A DNA stretch of 64,000 nt from Bradyrhizobium sp. CCGB01 (GTDB lineage Bacteria; Pseudomonadota; Alphaproteobacteria; Rhizobiales; Xanthobacteraceae). The notes under the pieces are model-generated. The model saw only the letters and a program-made list of their open reading frames with translations. It was not told the origin of the DNA and did not search any database. Within the stretch, counting starts at the first letter, position 1, and each line of letters opens with the position of its first letter. Where the stretch lies: contig NZ_JANADK010000001.1 of the NCBI RefSeq assembly GCF_024199795.1, forward strand, positions 7,316,001 through 7,380,000, in the 5' to 3' direction. Below are positions 61,015 to 64,000 of the stretch, one piece after another. Both the position numbers and the translations under genes were made by a program.

Positions 61015-61314
61015 TGCGAGCCCCGACCTTTGCCACGTTGGACCTACTCTGGAAGATCATCCACGTCGTAACGATCGTAGCGCGTCGCCGCCATTCGGTC
61101 TATCGCACGAATGTTCGCGGGGCTCGGGCGATGGTGACATCATGCTCCTGTTTTGCCCGACGGGTCAAAGGGGCTTCGCAAAATCCGCAGACATTCACGG
61201 CGACCGCCAAGCCATTGATTTCGCTATCCCCGGCTACTGTGCATGGGGTTGTTTTCGCGGTTTTTGTCCGCGGCCACGCGCATGCGGGCCAGGACGCCTA
61301 GAGAAACAGGACGC

Positions 61315-62352
61315 CTAGAGAAACATGTCCGTCACATCGACCGTCGAGGACTCTCCGACCCGGTCGAAGTTTCGCGCCAGCCAGCTTCGCGCCGCCTCGC
61401 GGCCCTCGTCGCGCAAGCGGCATAGCAGGCTCCATTCCGGATGGAATTGCGTGGCCGTGCCGAGCTGCGACATCAGCTGGTCGTTGCCGATCCAGTGTAT
61501 GTACATGCGGCTATGCCTGTCGCTGTCGAGCTCGCCATTGTCGATCAGCCGCGTGGCGAAGGCGATCGCGCGCATCTCGCGCATCAGGGACGAATTGAAG
61601 CTGATCTCGTTGATGCGATGGAGCACGTCGGCTGCACTGGCCGGCAGTTCGTCGCGCCGGATCGCCGTCACCTGCACGATGATGACGTCGTGACTGCCCC
61701 TGCGGTAGATCAGCGGATAGATCGCGGGATTGCCGAGATAGCCGCCATCCCAATAATGCTCGCCGTCAATCTCGACGGCCTGGAAATAGGGCGGCAGGCA
61801 GGCCGAGGCGAGCACGGCTTCCGGTGTGAGAAGCGGGCTCTGGAACACCTTGATCTTGCCGGTGCGGACGTTGGTGGCGTTGAGAAACAGCTGCGGCGCG
61901 TCCGGCGAGGAATTGAGCCGGTCGAAATCGACCACGCGCTGCAGCACCTCCCTAAGCGGATTGAACTGGAAGGGATTGAGCAGGTTCGGCGGCAGCGTGT
62001 GCGTCAGCGTGTGGATGAAGGCGTGGACCGGATGATATTCCGGCGGCAGCTTCAGGGCCTGGATCCACTGGTTGAGCGGCGAGAACAGGTCGTACGCCAT
62101 GTCCATCCGCGACACTTCGTACCAGAAGGCGTGCAGGTTCTGCCGCGCGGCCTCCGCGCCTCCGTTCGCCATGCCGGAGGCCATCGCCACCGCATTCATC
62201 GCACCGGCGCTGGTGGCGCTGATCGCCTCGATCGCGAGCCTGCCGTCCTCGAGCACCTTGTCGAGCACGCCCCAGACGAAGGCGCCGTGCGCGCCGCCGC
62301 CTTGGAGGGCGAAGTTGACGTTCTTCCGGTTCGCGGTCTCGCTGACTGTCAC
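61315..62352 (-). CDS. Patatin-like phospholipase
   Basis: The 345-residue protein is a patatin-type acyl hydrolase with a Ser-Asp dyad. The oxyanion motif is GGGAHG (residues 18-23), the nucleophile is Ser48 in SATSAGAMN (alanine replaces the first glycine of GxSxG), and Asp202 sits in YWDGGYLGNP. It has no signal peptide and likely acts on membrane lipids from the cytoplasm. The GTG start at 62352 overlaps the stop codon of the ppk2 gene (GTGA), so translation is coupled. A phospholipase after a polyphosphate kinase and a transporter subunit is an unusual order. Confidence 0.88.
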   Translation of the reverse strand: MTVSETANRKNVNFALQGGGAHGAFVWGVLDKVLEDGRLAIEAISATSAGAMNAVAMASGMANGGAEAARQNLHAFWYEVSRMDMAYDLFSPLNQWIQALKLPPEYHPVHAFIHTLTHTLPPNLLNPFQFNPLREVLQRVVDFDRLNSSPDAPQLFLNATNVRTGKIKVFQSPLLTPEAVLASACLPPYFQAVEIDGEHYWDGGYLGNPAIYPLIYRRGSHDVIIVQVTAIRRDELPASAADVLHRINEISFNSSLMREMRAIAFATRLIDNGELDSDRHSRMYIHWIGNDQLMSQLGTATQFHPEWSLLCRLRDEGREAARSWLARNFDRVGESSTVDVTDMFL

Positions 62353-63278
62353 TTCGCTCGCTTCCTGCCTCCCTTCCCCTCTTTCTCCAGCGCCTTGCGC
62401 ACCTCGTCGAATTCGCCCAGCGAAGCCTTGTCGGCGCGGGGAAAGCGCAGGTCCAGCTTTTCGAGCGCAGCATTGATCACGGAGCCGATCACGACGCGGG
62501 CGAACCATTTGTGGTCGGCGGGCACGACGTACCACGGCGCATGAGCCGTGGCCGTGTGCCGGACGATGTCCTGATAGACGGCCTGGTAGCGCGGCCACAA
62601 CGCGCGCTCCTTGATGTCGTCCATGGAGAACTTCCACTGCTTGGCCGGATCCTCCAGCCGGTCGAGGAAGCGTTCGCGCTGCTCATCCTTCGAGAGGTTG
62701 AGGAAGAATTTCAGCACGACGGTGCCGTTGCGGCAGAGATAGCGCTCGAAGGCGGAGATGTCCTCGAAGCGCTCCTTCCAGATGTTCTTGGTGACGAGCT
62801 TTGGCGGCAGCTTCTCCTTGGCGAGGATTTCCGGGTGCACGCGCGTCACCAGGCATTCCTCGTAATGCGAGCGGTTGAAGATGCCGATATGACCGCGCTC
62901 GGGCAGCGCGACGACGTGGCGCCAGAGGAAATCGTGGTCGAGCTCCTTGCTGCTCGGCGCCTTGAAGGCACTGACTTCGCAGCCTTGCGGATTGATGCCC
63001 TCGAAGATCGCCTTGATCGCACTATCCTTGCCGGCGGCGTCCATGGCCTGGAACACGATCAGCAGCGACCAGCGGTCCTGGGCGTAGAGCTTCTCCTGAA
63101 ACTCGATCAGCCGCTTCTTGTTGGCGTCGAGAAGCTCCTGCGCCGCCTCCTTGTCGAGATCGCCCTTCTCGTTGGTCTTGTGGTCCTTGAGATGAAACTT
63201 GCCCGATCCGTCGTAACGGAACGGCGTGATGTAGCGATCAAGTTCCTGGGCGAGCGATTTGGACGGCTTCTTGTTCAT
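62349..63278 (-). CDS. Polyphosphate kinase 2 (PPK2) family protein
   Basis: The 309-residue protein transfers phosphate between polyphosphate and nucleotides. The Walker-A-like loop lies in IVFQAMDAAGKDSAIKAIFE (about residues 78-86); GIFNRSHYEECLVTRVHPE is the lid/Walker-B region, and FFLNLSKDEQRERFLDRLED and WYVVPADHKWFARVVIGSVI are family blocks. It fits PPK2 class I or III; the sequence alone does not fix whether AMP, ADP or GDP is the acceptor. Its start overlaps the end of the upstream livM-type gene by 41 bases and its end overlaps the patatin start, so the three are one transcription unit. Confidence 0.92.
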   Translation of the reverse strand: MNKKPSKSLAQELDRYITPFRYDGSGKFHLKDHKTNEKGDLDKEAAQELLDANKKRLIEFQEKLYAQDRWSLLIVFQAMDAAGKDSAIKAIFEGINPQGCEVSAFKAPSSKELDHDFLWRHVVALPERGHIGIFNRSHYEECLVTRVHPEILAKEKLPPKLVTKNIWKERFEDISAFERYLCRNGTVVLKFFLNLSKDEQRERFLDRLEDPAKQWKFSMDDIKERALWPRYQAVYQDIVRHTATAHAPWYVVPADHKWFARVVIGSVINAALEKLDLRFPRADKASLGEFDEVRKALEKEGKGGRKRAK

Positions 63279-64000
63279 GAGCGCGGGGTACCTTGCGTTG
63301 CGGCTTCAATCGGTCGAGCAAGCTACCAAGGATGCCCTTGGGAAGGAATATGATGAAAAGCACGAGCAGCACGCCGTAGACGAGGTTGTCCCAGCCGACC
63401 GCCTTGGTGCCGAAGCCGATGCGCAGGGTTTCCGCCAGCAGAATGGTGATGATGGCGCCGAAGGTCGGGCCCAGCGAAACGAACAGGCCGCCGACGATGG
63501 CCGCGAACACCATCTGGAGCGAGACCGCGATGCCGCTGACGGTGTCCGGTGTGATGAACATCTGGTACTGGCAGTAGATCGCGCCGGCGAGCGCCGTCAT
63601 CACCGCGCTGAGCAGCGTGATCTTCAGCTTCTCCGCGGTGACGTCGACGCCGGCGGCAGCCGCCGCGTCCTCGTCCTCCGAGATCGCCTCCAGCGCGTAG
63701 CGGGCCATGCTGCGGTCCACCCAGTGCCAGACCACGATGCCGAAAAGCCAGACCCCGAGCGCGATCAGGTACCAGGTGGTCTTGTCGTCGAATTGCAGCG
63801 CCAGCAGCTTGTTGCCCGACGCGCGGTTCGGGGTGTAGCCGAGCGAGCCGCCGGTATAGTCGCGCGTCGCCGTGATGACCTGGAGCACGATGCCCGACAG
63901 CGCCAGCGTCACCAGCACGAAATAATGCCCGGTGATGCGGAAGCGGAAACAGGGATAGCCGACGATCAGCGCCAGCGCGCCGGCCCCGACCATGCTGACG
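63238..64000 (-). CDS. LivM-type ABC permease, 5' part beyond the window edge
   Basis: About 254 residues of a branched-chain-amino-acid-type permease are visible and the frame is open to the right edge. Present are the ALIVGYPCFRFRITGHYFVL region (middle of LivM), DRSMARYALEAISEDEDAAA (ATPase contact loop), AEKLKITLLSAVMTALAGAI and a C-terminal GVLLVLFIIFLPKGILGSLL. The order of further genes beyond 64000 is unknown. Its stop codon lies 41 bases inside the ppk2 gene. It is distinct from the LivM-type protein at 15.3-16.3 kb. Confidence 0.9.
   Translation of the reverse strand, partial: VSMVGAGALALIVGYPCFRFRITGHYFVLVTLALSGIVLQVITATRDYTGGSLGYTPNRASGNKLLALQFDDKTTWYLIALGVWLFGIVVWHWVDRSMARYALEAISEDEDAAAAAGVDVTAEKLKITLLSAVMTALAGAIYCQYQMFITPDTVSGIAVSLQMVFAAIVGGLFVSLGPTFGAIITILLAETLRIGFGTKAVGWDNLVYGVLLVLFIIFLPKGILGSLLDRLKPQRKVPRAHEQEAVQIARPGT

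Overview
The window looks like chromosomal DNA of a Bradyrhizobium-type alphaproteobacterium (order Hyphomicrobiales). The evidence is the high G+C content with strongly GC-ending codons, the many periplasmic binding proteins for ABC, TRAP and TTT transporters, the palindromic repeats typical of that genus, and close resemblance of many gene products to bradyrhizobial families as I remember them. No nodulation, nitrogen-fixation or plasmid genes are present. The species call is an inference from recall; no database search was run.

Layout. Positions 1-3296 are the end of an integrated element: a truncated IS110-type transposase, about 700 bases without a convincing gene, a small excisionase-like HTH frame and a tyrosine recombinase that stops 57 bases from the 3' end of a tRNA-Lys(CTT) gene, the probable attachment site. 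From 3.4 to 12.8 kb comes core chromosome: a Spy/CpxP-like periplasmic protein, an orphan TRAP (DctP) binding protein, leuA preceded by a leucine-rich leader peptide and pairing stem-loops, a small membrane protein, a Tat-exported gluconolactonase-like protein, an animal-type haem peroxidase with an RTX-like tail, and an FAD oxidoreductase.

From 13.1 to 20.5 kb lies a branched-chain-amino-acid-type ABC transporter: binding protein, two permeases, one fused double ATPase, a second near-identical binding protein, a strong terminator, then a third, Tat-exported binding protein. From 20.7 to 23.2 kb are a Gfo/Idh/MocA oxidoreductase, an RlpA-like protein and a CmcJ-like oxidoreductase. From 23.5 to 31.1 kb is an organosulfur (sulfonate/sulfone-type) uptake and oxidation cluster: a six-gene leftward operon (binding protein, permease, ATPase, acyl-CoA-dehydrogenase-like enzyme, LLM flavin monooxygenase, second binding protein) and a divergent third binding protein. 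From 32.1 to 35.1 kb are glgC-glgA and a SemiSWEET sugar transporter. From 35.1 to 37.0 kb is a short islet with less GC-biased codons (nucleoside deaminase, nucleoside phosphorylase-like gene) next to a perfect FNR/FixK-type box.

From 37.0 to 49 kb are a DODA-type dioxygenase, several small conserved proteins, an esterase-like protein whose nucleophile serine is replaced by glycine, a Baeyer-Villiger-type monooxygenase fused to an alpha/beta hydrolase, a lipoprotein RlpA, a class-C beta-lactamase-like hydrolase, and a DUF1800-DUF1501 pair. From 49.2 to 52.1 kb a BlaI repressor and an unusual BlaR1/M56 protein form an operon; near-matching palindromes upstream of blaI and of the DUF1800 gene suggest one regulon. 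The rest holds an unknown single-CxxCH protein, NAD malic enzyme, an orphan TctC protein, a large MscS channel, an arylamine N-acetyltransferase, and an overlapping livM-ppk2-patatin gene string that runs off the right edge.

The points most worth following are the leu leader region, the shared BlaI-like operators with the VHL-like segment in the BlaR1 protein, the altered monooxygenase-hydrolase fusion, and the nucleophile-less esterase.
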